From: Centroberyx gerrardi
Lineage: Eukaryota > Chordata > Actinopteri > Beryciformes > Berycidae
Length of the DNA: 64,000 nucleotides
Direction of reading: 5' to 3'
Assembly (NCBI RefSeq): GCF_048128805.1
Contig: NC_136017.1
Coordinates: 6,963,807 to 7,027,806 of the forward strand
Within the stretch, counting starts at the first letter, position 1, and each line of letters begins with the position of its first letter. Below, one piece after another: positions 24,662 to 35,481 of this stretch. The notes beneath the pieces are model-generated. The model did not search any database. It was given only the letters and a program-made list of their open reading frames with translations, and had not been told where the DNA came from. Position numbers and translations under genes: made by a program.

Positions 24662-25160
24662 CTTTGAAAGGCTGCTGTCTGTAACTCCCGTAACTCACAT
24701 GTCCAATTAAGATATCCTCGTTTTCAGAGAGAAATGAAACATCAAAACGTCGGGGTCGGCTCTTGGAGTGTGGACACTGGCACAGTGTCCGGGCGCACCC
24801 AGAACCAGCGCCGTGGAGAGCTTTTACGCACCGGCGTTTGTTGTGTTTGTTTATCGGTTGCCAGACCAGTGTTTAGGTCGGTTTCCACCGCGGATACTCA
24901 AAGCCATTTACTCCTCACTCTGTCATAGCGCCGGTGGCTGGGGGTGGGGGGTGGGGGGGGTCGGAGTGTGTGTGTTGGAGGGAGAGGGGGGGGGGGGGGG
25001 GAGGGTTCTGGACACGCCCCTTCAGTGTGACTGGCACCTCCCGCAGCCTATCGGATCGGCTGGCCGAAAGGTTGGGAGTTTTTTGGAAATCCGCCCACCT
25101 TACTTATCACCTCTCCTCATTGGCTCATTAGGCTCCGTAGCCGCTGTCAATACACCTGTC
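24662..25160 (-). promoter_or_regulatory. Probable promoter and 5' UTR of the signal-peptide gene, with a G-rich tract
   Basis: The region upstream of the minus-strand ATG is relatively GC- and CpG-rich compared with its AT-rich flanks. It has a G-rich tract at 24936-25006 on the plus strand (the template strand for this gene), made of several runs of 5-16 G. An ATTGG/CCAAT box lies near 25117-25121. No TATA box is obvious. A short upstream ATG occurs about 40 bases before the chosen start. Confidence 0.4.
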
Positions 25161-25346
25161 ATGACCAGACTTTGTTTTTGTTCCCTCGCCTGCTCGTGTG
25201 TAGCCGAAATGACTCGCTCTGTAAAAATCTATTTCGAGAAACAAGACAGTCTTGTTGTAAACTTGTCGTCTTAAGGGCATTCAATGTCATATTTCTTTAG
25301 TTGGCGTATTTATCAGCCTATTGGTTATTCTATACACAAAAAGAAC

Positions 25347-25482
25347 TGTTGCAATGCTACAGTAAAAGAGGAATACTATACAACTATCACAGCAAAACAT
25401 CCGTCCCTATAGGAATATTATAGGAATATCACAGTGATATCACAGGAGATAATGAGATTGAGCTCACGGGGCGACACACACA

Positions 25483-25513
<31 letters not shown>

Positions 25514-25670
25514 GCGCGCGTTATTAGCGCCCCTCTTTTGAAAAATGATAGAAGATACCATAAAGTAGCCTACGTTAAGGTCACTATAAACCTGACGACC
25601 ACAGAGACACTTTCAGTACCTATAGGAACATTATAGTCATATTATAGGCTAGTGATTTTCTGTTAGGGAA
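25347..25670 (+). repeat. Dispersed AATATTA/CATAAGGTCA repeat, copy 2, split by a CA/CG tract
   Basis: Phrases CCCTATAGGAATATTATAGG, ATCACAGTGATATCACAGG, then after an insertion of about 100 bases holding (CA)n(CG)n, GATACCATAAAGTAGC, GGTCACTATAAACCTGACGA and TATAGGAACATTATAG. This is the most complete copy of the family in the window. Confidence 0.5.
25474..25520. repeat. (CA)n(CG)n alternating tract
   Basis: About 28 bases of CA repeat pass directly into about 20 bases of uninterrupted CG dinucleotides. This is strictly alternating purine-pyrimidine DNA, the classic Z-DNA-forming type. Confidence 0.9.
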
Positions 25671-26695
25671 GAGAGACGAATTTGTCGAAAACTTGTTAGC
25701 TTGGGGACATTTAATGCCACTTAATGCTGTTTTCTTAGTTAGTGCGTTTACTGTAGGTTGTTTTACAGAGGTAATGAAATTAATGGCATGAGTATTTGTA
25801 TTTGTGCAGCGAGTATAGCCTAACACTGACTTTAAAAAAAGTTTCCTGCGGTGGCGCATCGGTGCCAGCAGGGTCAGGCTCTGCAAATATCCACCACTAG
25901 AAGGCACAGCCTATAAACTTTCATGATGCTAGTCTACAGCTGCAGTGAATTGAATCGCTGTAGCACTGCCATTTTCAGGGCCACTCATTTTACAAGCCAA
26001 ATGAATCCGTGTACCCCATTTTGCACTTTGGCTTCGTTTGTGGACTGAGATGAAACTATGAAACGGGCTGCCAAATCAAAGAGGGCAAAAAAAAGACACT
26101 GATTTGTGATCCATGTAAGGTCAAGGCCCGGAGAGAACTAGGTCTATTACTAAGCATTTCAGAAGCTTACAAGGGTTTAGAGGGAGCAGAATTATCCTCA
26201 GCGTCCCACAGAGAGTCAAAGATCAGGTTTATTTCGTGTCCTCTGCTGCTCTCTAGGGGATTTTACAGAGAATTACTCAATGCATGTCTGTGTCTATAGT
26301 CCTGCTTGGGTCACGATTCATCTGTTGAAAGACATAAAATATACTTGCCGTTGCATTTAGTATGGAATCATTTATTCACTAAACGTATACTCATGACTTA
26401 TAGCATTACACACAGTCATGCAGTGGTAAACAAAAAAGTGGATAATTGATGATCTCATCACCATGAGGCAAAACCAACCACCAATCCAAACAAAAATGAA
26501 TAGGATTTGCATTAAAAACATTGATTTATGTTGTTTACCCTGTCCTCATATAACTTACCAGTTTGATACTACTTACTGTGATGTATACTCTGAGTTTCAT
26601 ATGAGAGAGATTTATGTCAGGCTAAAAATGTTGATGCACTGTGGGTTTACACTCCACTACATCCCGTATCACACACCACACTGCAGGTATAGGCA

Positions 26696-26719
26696 CATAT
26701 ATATATATATATATATATA
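26696..26719. repeat. (AT)n tract
   Basis: An uninterrupted run of AT dinucleotides. From about 25800 to 26690 and 26720 to 27000 I recognise no gene or repeat family. Confidence 0.85.
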
Positions 26720-27009
26720 AGCCACAGTATGAACCTGAGGGGAATGAACTCCCTCGGCTGTCAGTCTACACACTGCATGCTCCTGTCAGGACCGGGATCA
26801 GTTCACTTTCAATTCAATTCTCCACTTTCAACTGGCTCAATGAATTACATTAGGCGACATTATGCAATTATGCAAACTACAATCCACATAAAAACGACCA
26901 TTCTCAGTAATTTCCCACTAGATTGGGATATGATAAAATATCTTCAGCTTTTGAATTTTGAAGACAATCCGCTCTCTGAATTGAATGAATGGAATCGAAC
27001 ATATAATAT

Positions 27010-27360
27010 AGGCTAATGTTCTCCTATAGGGACTTAAAGTGTGTCTGTGGTAGTCAATACTGAATTTAGTGTACTTTATAGCGACTTTATCGTATTTAAT
27101 AGTATTTTTAGCTCATATTGTATCACTATAATAGTCCTATAATATCCATATAGTGCAGTGGGTCTGCGGTAGTCAATAGTGAATTTATAGTGTAATCTAT
27201 CATACTTTTTGATATTTTAGCTCCTATAATATTCCTATAATATTCCTACAGGGACTATGTCAGTGGTACGCAATAGTGAGTTTAGAGACCGTATTGGGTT
27301 TTATGATATTTTTTAATATCCTATTGCTTTAATATTCCTACAGGATACATCGTTTTTAGT
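27010..27360 (-). repeat. Dispersed AATATTA/CATAAGGTCA repeat, copy 3 (inverted, about three units)
   Basis: Three successive units read CTATAGGGACTTAAAGTGTG, then GTCTGCGGTAGTCAATAGTG, then AGGGACTATGTCAGTGGTAC, each followed by a GTGAATTTATAG-like phrase, a TTTTAGCTC phrase and CTATAATATTCCTATAATAT. They are internally tandem and inverted relative to copies 1 and 2. Confidence 0.5.
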
Positions 27361-28019
27361 TTTTATGTGGTGTTTGTATAGTAGGCCTATCCTTCTAAAA
27401 TGTATTGTAGGATTACTATTCTTCTTCCTAACAGCTGCCCCCTCCCTCCTGCCCAGGACACACTGGGTGGCAGCACAACACAGACCAGCCCATTGTCCCT
27501 TTGAGATAGGCATTCAGTTAATGACTTTTCCACTGAACTGCATGAGATTTATGCTGATAATGTATCTGAAATGAAAATGGGTATTCTGTCCCCGCGTTAT
27601 TCCACAAGCAAATTTGATTTGAGGGTTGGAGAGTAATGGATTACAGTAACCGCAAAATTAAGATGAAGAAATCCATTACAAGCCTAAAAGATAAGTGATT
27701 CAAAAAATGTGACTGTAGTCTGTTATATAGGCTATATATTAAAAAAAAAAAAAAATACTTTTGGAAAGCAGGTGATTACCTGAAACATGGCTGTGAAAGA
27801 AAAAGACAGCGAAATTATGGATAAACATCCCTCCATTCATTTTCCAAATGATAATGAATGCAGATGACAATAATAGCACCATTCAAAATAAAGATCATAA
27901 ATGTGGATAATTGTCCATAAAAAAAGTTATATTCTCATTAAACTTACATGCTGAAAGTTTCCCTCATAACCATTTTGGCCTTCACTAAAGCCACTTCATT
28001 CCTATTGAGACATACTGTA

Positions 28020-28260
28020 TCTGTACTTCATAGTGAGTTTATAGAGGCCTTATCGTACTGTAATGGTAGGCTATTTATCTCCTATGGATTATATCACTAT
28101 AATATTCCCATTATATCCCTATTATATTATTGTGAGAGGTATATGTGGTAATTTATGGTGAGTTTATAGTGGCCTTATCCTACTTATGGCATGTGTTATC
28201 TCCTATGGTATCACTATAAGATTCCTGTGATATTCCTATGGATTATATACAGTTTATAGT
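28020..28260 (-). repeat. Dispersed AATATTA/CATAAGGTCA repeat, copy 4 (inverted)
   Basis: Two units of GTGAGTTTATAG-AGGCCTTATCGTACT type, each with ATCTCCTATGGATTATATCA or TATCTCCTATGGTATCACTA, in the same orientation as the 27 kb copies. It ends about 440 bases before the ramp1 start codon. Confidence 0.5.
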
Positions 28261-28701
28261 TTTGATTTGTGTAGTATTTCTCTAAAATATATCATACGAT
28301 CACTTCTTTTTCGTACTGGCGCACTGGGCTCATTAGTAATGACTCGGTGCCTGACTTTGTTTTCCTCCTGCTTGTGGAACAGCTCCATACTATAAGCAGT
28401 GGGACATCGGGATCAAATGACAGGCAGAGCTGCTATCATTAGTGCCGTGGTGAGAAAAGAAGAGGCTGGGACTGTGGAAGTTCAAGGGGCTTTTACGCGC
28501 AATCAGATGCCAATCGCCGCTGTTGTCCGCTTCTGTTACTGTAACTGGACACCATGACTTGCGATGCACTTTTTATTCCGATGTGATCTGGTTCATGAAT
28601 AAGACGGTTCGGCTACTATCCTGGAAGAAGAATGAGATCTGTGAAGCGGATCTTCTGGGAGTGAGCACAGCGCGTAAAAAGTCTTGGAGTTGGTGTTTAT
28701 C

Positions 28702-28756
28702 ATGGCTTTGGAGCGCGCGTCGCTCCTGAAAGTAGGGCTTGTTTTGTTCATGGCAG
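28702..28756 (+). CDS. ramp1: ramp1 exon 1 (signal peptide)
   Basis: It encodes MALERASLLKVGLVLFMA plus one base. The donor is ATGGCAG|GTGAGT. No other in-frame ATG upstream is near; the start has a G at +4. The exon carries most of the signal peptide, which is completed by exon 2. Confidence 0.8.
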
Positions 28757-28891
28757 GTGAGTGTCTATGGTGAAATATTAAGTTTCTCTTCAGTGGTTGA
28801 AACAAACTTTTTTTTTTATTATTTAAAAGATATTTTGAAAGAAAATGACGATTAATTACAACCTTGTGTGTGCAAAAACACATGACATAAT

Positions 28892-28938
<47 letters not shown>

Positions 28939-31900
28939 ACATTGCACAATCGTGCAAAGACTTTACTGAAATCCCATTTATCTATGTATGCATGGATGTA
29001 TTTATGTTTGTTTGCTTGTTGTTAGTTTGTTTATTTTTCTATTTGTCCATCATTTATTCATTCATTCATTTACATATAATAAAATTATGTTAGACATCCA
29101 CAATTCAACTTATGAAAAGTAAACTTCTGAATTATTAACTTTTTTAGTCCGGCAGGAACACATAGAGGTTTTCTATGGAACATAAATACTTCCGTAGCTC
29201 CATCCAGATCCAGATTAATCCAACTTTTGAAGTCTTTTCTCCTCAGCAGCATCAGAGGCTTCATTCAGCCATCCGGACCTGTTAAAGCAGGAGTTTGGAG
29301 CAAAGTAGATCTTCATCAAGTCAGAAAGAAGGCTTTGATCCCCAAAAGTTGCTGCTATTCAGAGCTTTACCAGAATATGTGGAGGAAAACGTTACAGATG
29401 GGACACTAAAGGGGTTTTATCCTGATTCACTTGAGATTTTGTACAAAGTGAAGCATAATCCCATAATAAATCCCTATGGAGCAGGTTGAGTTGGTGAGCT
29501 GAAGTTTGGACATAGAACGATAGGACCAAACTGTCCTGTCATTAGCTGTAGACCTTCAACTTCACACTTGGAGAGGATGAGGCAGGAAATATTCAATTAG
29601 ACATTATTTGGGCAGGTAGGCCATTTTCATTAGGGCTTATATGTGTGATCCTACTCAGAGTAAATTACTTTCTTAAGAGAATGTGTCATTTTCAACACAT
29701 CCATGTGTCTGGTTGTGTTACTTTTCAAAGCAACATATGTCGACAACACATAACGATTGTTCGTAATATATATTGTACTGAAAAGTTGGTTAGGCTTTCT
29801 TCATATGAACTTAACATTTACATCTGACCAACTCTATTCTGAAACCTCACAAAATCAATACATTTCCCCAAAATGTCAATAGGTGGATGAATTAGAAGTT
29901 ATTTCAGATTGAGAGATGAACAGCAGCAGTAGTTTACAGGGTAAAGGGCTTGTTGCGGTTGGGAAAATCTCACCTGGGAACATGAATGAAGAACATTATA
30001 CCCTCTGTGTGTGAGTGTAACCCTGGAAAAAGAGCTTATTCAGTTGACCTTCCCTGGATAAACAAAAGTTTGGAAAGAAACAAAACGGTTTATCCCAGGA
30101 TTATTCTGCAGTAAGTCCGGAAACTAACCCTGCGCTCCCTTTTATAAAATCTGATATTATGGGGTTTCACATCCGCTCCTAGATGGAGAATGTGGAAATT
30201 AGGCTCTCATGCTGAGCAACACAACAGCTGGCTAAACATGAATGATATCTGAGCCAACTGGATCATATCATATTCATAAGCATCATTTTCATAATCCTTA
30301 AAGATGCAGTTCGAGAATGGTAGACTAAATTCCAGTCTCCATGACTCATATTAGTGTGTGTTAGACTGAAACCCAGCCATGTCAGTATGTTGAGATATAA
30401 ATTAACATTATTCAAAATGGGCATTTCGCTGATGCCCTTACCCAGAGTGAAGTGGAGAGAGCTTCAGTGTTTTGCTCAAGGACACTTCAACCATCATGTT
30501 GGCTGTTGAACCCGTGATCTGTAACCTGTGATTCTGTGTTTTCCTTCAGTGTTCAGCTTCGGGTGTTGTTTGGTCAATGTCAAAATAGTATTCTGGAAAA
30601 TATTCTAAAAGTCTAAGCAGATCAAAAGAATATAAGCTGAAAATGTGCTGTGGATATATAGGGCATCATCATATCAAAAATACGCTATTTTTAAGGCATA
30701 GGTCTGTGTCAGGGCCTGTCTGTCTTATGTACTGTAAGGGTTGTTACTTTTCAGATCCATATGTAATGATTTTCTAGGTGGAGGACCTGATGGGACACCA
30801 GGTACAGGAGGAAAAAAAACAAACAGAGAAAAACTAGAAAGCACTCGATAGAGCCCAACCCCCCCACCAACAACACTGAACAACTCTCCAACTTGCAAAG
30901 CCTCAGCCTCCCTAATGGTTCACATGTTTATTGTTTGTCTTTTTCTGAGAAAATAGTACTGAGAAAATAGCACGTGAATGCAATGCAGTTTAGCAGCCAA
31001 CTTGGAAGTCCCAGATGTCGGACTTTCCCACCAGTGCCTGAACGCAGCATAATAGTTATGACTAAAAAACAATAATGGCAGAAATCCCACATCTGGATCA
31101 TCAACAAAATCTAATCAACTGATCCCTGCGTCAAGGTTGAAATGTCCACCAAATTTCATCCAAGTCCGGTTTTTACTTTTTGAGCTATCTTGCTAACAAG
31201 CAGACAGACAGAGGTGAAGCATGACCTCCTTCATACTGTCAGGATGGAGGCGAAGGTAATGCATGAGCTCAACGACGCTTCATTTTTCAAAACTGCCGGC
31301 TTATTTTTCCAGCTTTTTGCACCTCACTTTGTCTTTCTTTCGCTTTTGACTCCTCCAGCACCTCCAGCCTCTATTTGGAAGAGAGAGAACCGCACCGCCG
31401 ATGGGGCTTCGACCATTTTTCACATCCTTCGTTTTGGTAGTATCTCTTTCGAAAAAAACCCCGTGTTGACATCTTGGGTCTTCCTTTGAGGGCGTTAGAG
31501 CCTCAAGAGTCTCTGAGAGGAAAACTTGATTCGCTTTTTTATCAGAAGTCCAAACAAACTGGCTCAGCTATGCTGCTGGAGGGAAAGTGGAGAAATCATG
31601 GTTGATCATGCTCATGTTTTCTGGTCCTGTCCCTCTATTCAGACTTTTTGGGAGGAAGTAGCAACAATCATCTCAAAAACCCTGGGTTTTAGTATCAGTA
31701 CAACATTCACATCCCTCTATCTTGGACATATCCCTGACGGGTTAAGTAAAGATGATACCTACCTCCTAAAGATTTTGCTGGCAGCAAGTAAAAAGGCCAT
31801 TACTAAATATTGGCTTCAGAAAAACTGCCCTACTGCTGGCCTCTTTGTCAATATTGTTAAACACCTACATCTTCTAGAACAGATGACCTGATCCGTACGG

Positions 31901-32664
31901 CTCCAAAAAGAACTGGGAGAAAAACAGTGGGAAAAATGGTGTTTTTTTTTAGCCAATGAGACAGATCTTTCATAATTATTGTATGTATCATGTGCGATAT
32001 TTTATCTTAAATTAGGCAAATTTGCTTTTTTATTTTTTGTTTCTTGTTTGCTTTTTGCCTGCTGTCCTTATAATGTGAAAAATGTTCATAAATAAAAAGT
32101 TTTTAAAAAAAAGAGTCGCTGAGAGGGAGCAAACATAATGGGCACACAGTTGACCGTTATCAGGCCCTTGCAGACCGCGCTACACGTTGTTTCTCCATCC
32201 TAACAACAACCTGTTCGCTCCACGCGGGCCCCGTCCGCCAGTTTAAGCTCCCTCTCCTACTGTAGCGCTCACTGGTGCTACATTCATCACCAAGTCCTGC
32301 GGGACGGCTGCGGTCCGCCTCTACGCCGAGAGGCTGTTTACACCGCATCTCTGAAGTAAACAAATGGGATTGGGACTCAGACAGCAAATTAAAATCTTCT
32401 CTCGCAGAAAGTATCAGCCTAATAGGCAAGGGATGGGCCGATAGGAATAACCGGCGCCAGGACGTGACCTTGTTTTGTTGCACAAACATAGTCTTAATTA
32501 TCAGGAATTAAGCACAGCAGATAATCTCAGTGGTGCTTTGTATAATCCACTGTATCTTCACAGTCATTGCAAAGTTATTTTTCAATGGAATAGACTGATC
32601 ATGCAGCTCCAGTCACCTCAAATGCCCAGAATCCATTTTTAATTGTGTTGTTTATTCATGCATT

Positions 32665-32750
<86 letters not shown>

Positions 32751-35080
32751 TCCCTCTAGCCCAAGTCCTTCCGTCGGTGTCAGGCTGCAACAGAGGTTTC
32801 TATGAGAGGATGATCAATGAACTCTGCTTAGCTAAGTTCAAACTAGACATGGGAGGCTTGGACCGCGGCCTGTGGTGCAGCTGGCCGGACACCTTGGAGT
32901 GAGTTCACCTGTTGCTTCACACAAAGAGGCGGGACAAAGTTATACAAAAAAATAACTCATTAGCAGGGTGAAACACAGTTGCAGGGTACACACTTGTCCC
33001 TCCGCTCAGAGATTCCCATTCAAAACATGCATTTATAGATTGTCAGTCAACCAAAGCCTAACAGTTGTTACTCTAGTTTTTGTTCAGTGTTATTTTAGTC
33101 TCTTCAACCTATAATTTGTGGTATCTGCTGTCAACAGACTGTAAAATAGTGAGAGTTAATACATTTGTAGGTCCAGAAAGAGACTACACATTCACCACTG
33201 CTATAATTCATGCACTTCATACTAAAATGCGATATATCCATGTTTGAAAACATTAATAGTTGCTCCCTAACAGTCATATCTCAACAGTTCAAACATTAAA
33301 TGGTTGATTCCTGCAAAATGTGGCTTTGTTATAAGAGAAAGCCTAAAGATAGAAATTCACTTCAATAAAATTGCCTCATTAGTTTAAACTGCCAGCATCA
33401 ATGTGTTAGACGAGGTGTTACTTGTGTTTTCAAATGGTCGACACCTCATTATGAAATGGAATGAGCAATTTTTTTCAGTTAGTTGGAGAAATTATTTCCT
33501 TTTACAAGAGTGCATTAATGTAATTATTCCACATGCAAGGAAGGATGTAGAGGAGGGTAAACCCACTTAAACTCAGTTTGCCTGCCTTTTCTTTTTGTGA
33601 AATAGAGCTTACCTGCCTTTTAAGCTGTTAAAAATATGAATGATATCATTTCATTGCTTCATACTGAGTAGAATCAACACTAATACAAGATACATTAAAT
33701 CCAAGTCTTCACTATACAATGGAACATAAATTGATGCTATTTTACAATGTTATTTTCTATTTTTGGTATGGTTATAGAAGGAATGGTGTCTTTGCCTTGT
33801 CTCCCTGCCTTATGGCTATCACCAACTTGAGTTCATAGTGTAGCTGCATCTTTACCCACCACATCACTGGGTCATGGGTCTTTTATCTATTGGATATTAT
33901 ATTCTCTGTACGTGTCAGATAGCGTCTCACAGCAGCGCTCGGCTCCTCTGCCCAACGCTGGCCGTCACTGGATGAGTCAGACAGCAGGGTGAGAGGAGCT
34001 GAGAGGCCCACAGGAGCCACTGTCAGAACTGTGTGATTTCCCCCCCGGCTCGCCGTCCTTAACACACTCTCTCTGTCCGTTTGTAATTGGTGGTGGTGAT
34101 GTGTGTGTGTGTATATGTGTCTGCGTGTTTGTGCGCTTGTCCTAATTCATCATCCAAAACTTGTATGGACACATAGAGGCCTTTGCAGTTGCATCACAAA
34201 TCTTCTAGTAGCCTAATGATGTCTGGCACCATCATGGAGGTCCATTGGAGAAATGTGCACAAATAACGGCTAAATATAGCCTATGACAAGGCTAGAAAAA
34301 GAGAGATACCTCAAAAGGATTGTTGTGGTGTGGGTGCAGGTCAATTCAGAAAGATAATAAACTCAAGTGAATAGTCTGATAAGGTAGATTTGTTCATTTT
34401 GTCTTTGTCCCCTTCGGTCCTATCTCTACTCCATATTATAGCAGCTTGAGAAGAGTTAGCTAAGTCAACCTAAACAAACAGCTGGCTTTTGGCTTTGTAA
34501 GCTAACTAGCCAGCAGGTTAATTTGTTAAACCAGTGCTAATAACATGCTAGGTTCTATTATTAGCTAGTGCACTCATTATTAGCTAGTGCATAAAGCAGA
34601 TGTGTTAACAAGAGAGTGAGGATTAACTGAACAGATACTATGGTTAGCTAACAAGCTAACATTAAACACAAAATTGATCAGATGTAGGCCTATCAGTAGC
34701 ACAACAGCACATAAATGAACAATGTTGATTGAAGTTTGTTGAGATGGCCAAGTTGTACATTAAGAAACACAATCAGTCATTGTTGCCCAAGAGCTGTGGC
34801 CCTCCACTATGGCCGCCAGAGGGTGTGTTATGTCACCTGGAAGCCCATACTGTCCCCTTTGATAGCTGGCTGGATAAACGACACTCTTGTCACAGCTAAA
34901 GTGCTTTGTTTGGCTTTCCAATGCAAGTCATGCCCTGACATCCATCACCGCCAGGCCCTGCATGTGGAACACTTTAAGTCTAGTGGCATCCAGTGCTGAG
35001 CTTATGGTGCGATGGACTACTGTTTATGTTGCCATCGACAAAGCACTGACAGATGCAGAGATAACTAGACTAGAGAGAGA

Positions 35081-35125
<45 letters not shown>

Positions 35126-35211
35126 AACTTAAAGGAGCTTTACATGATTCAATTTGCTACCAACCCTTCCCTACAATCTTTGCCGTCTATCTGCTGCTGA
35201 TCATGTGGGGA

Positions 35212-35267
<56 letters not shown>

Positions 35268-35434
35268 CTGTGCTTGTGTCTGTAATCTTGTTATAATGCT
35301 GCACGTTTTTTAAATTAGTAATGTGATTGTTGTTTCACTAACACTGAAAGATAACGCAGATTTTACAGTTAATATGTTTTGTTTTTGCAATAAGATTATT
35401 ATAATCCTATTACATATAATTTGTTAGTCCCCAA

Positions 35435-35481
<47 letters not shown>

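Larger units (their letters stand above)
25240..25768 (+). repeat. Local duplication: 25240-25330 and 25675-25768
   Basis: The two segments share, in order, AAACTTGT, GGCATTCAATGTCAT or GACATTTAATGCCAC, TTCTTAGTTRGYGYRTTTA and a following TAGGTTGTT or CTATTGGTT. They are diverged, about 435 bases apart, and flank copy 2 of the AATATTA repeat together with the CA/CG tract. Confidence 0.5.
28757..32759 (+). other. ramp1: ramp1 intron 1
   Basis: A 4.0 kb intron with a (GT)n tract at 28891-28937, a repeat fragment near 30430-30520 (TTGCTCAAGGACACTTCAAC, a phrase shared with 36031-36050), the L1-like insertion at 31505-32126 and a (TC)n acceptor tract. From 29050 to 30400 and 30540 to 31480 I recognise nothing, apart from ACCAAATTTCATCCAAGTCC near 31148, common in teleost repeats. 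Confidence 0.75.

Noticed and set aside
28523..28729. Upstream in-frame extension of ramp1
   Set aside because: The frame overlapping the ramp1 start reads in a different phase and lacks a signal peptide; ATG 28702 gives the standard RAMP length.
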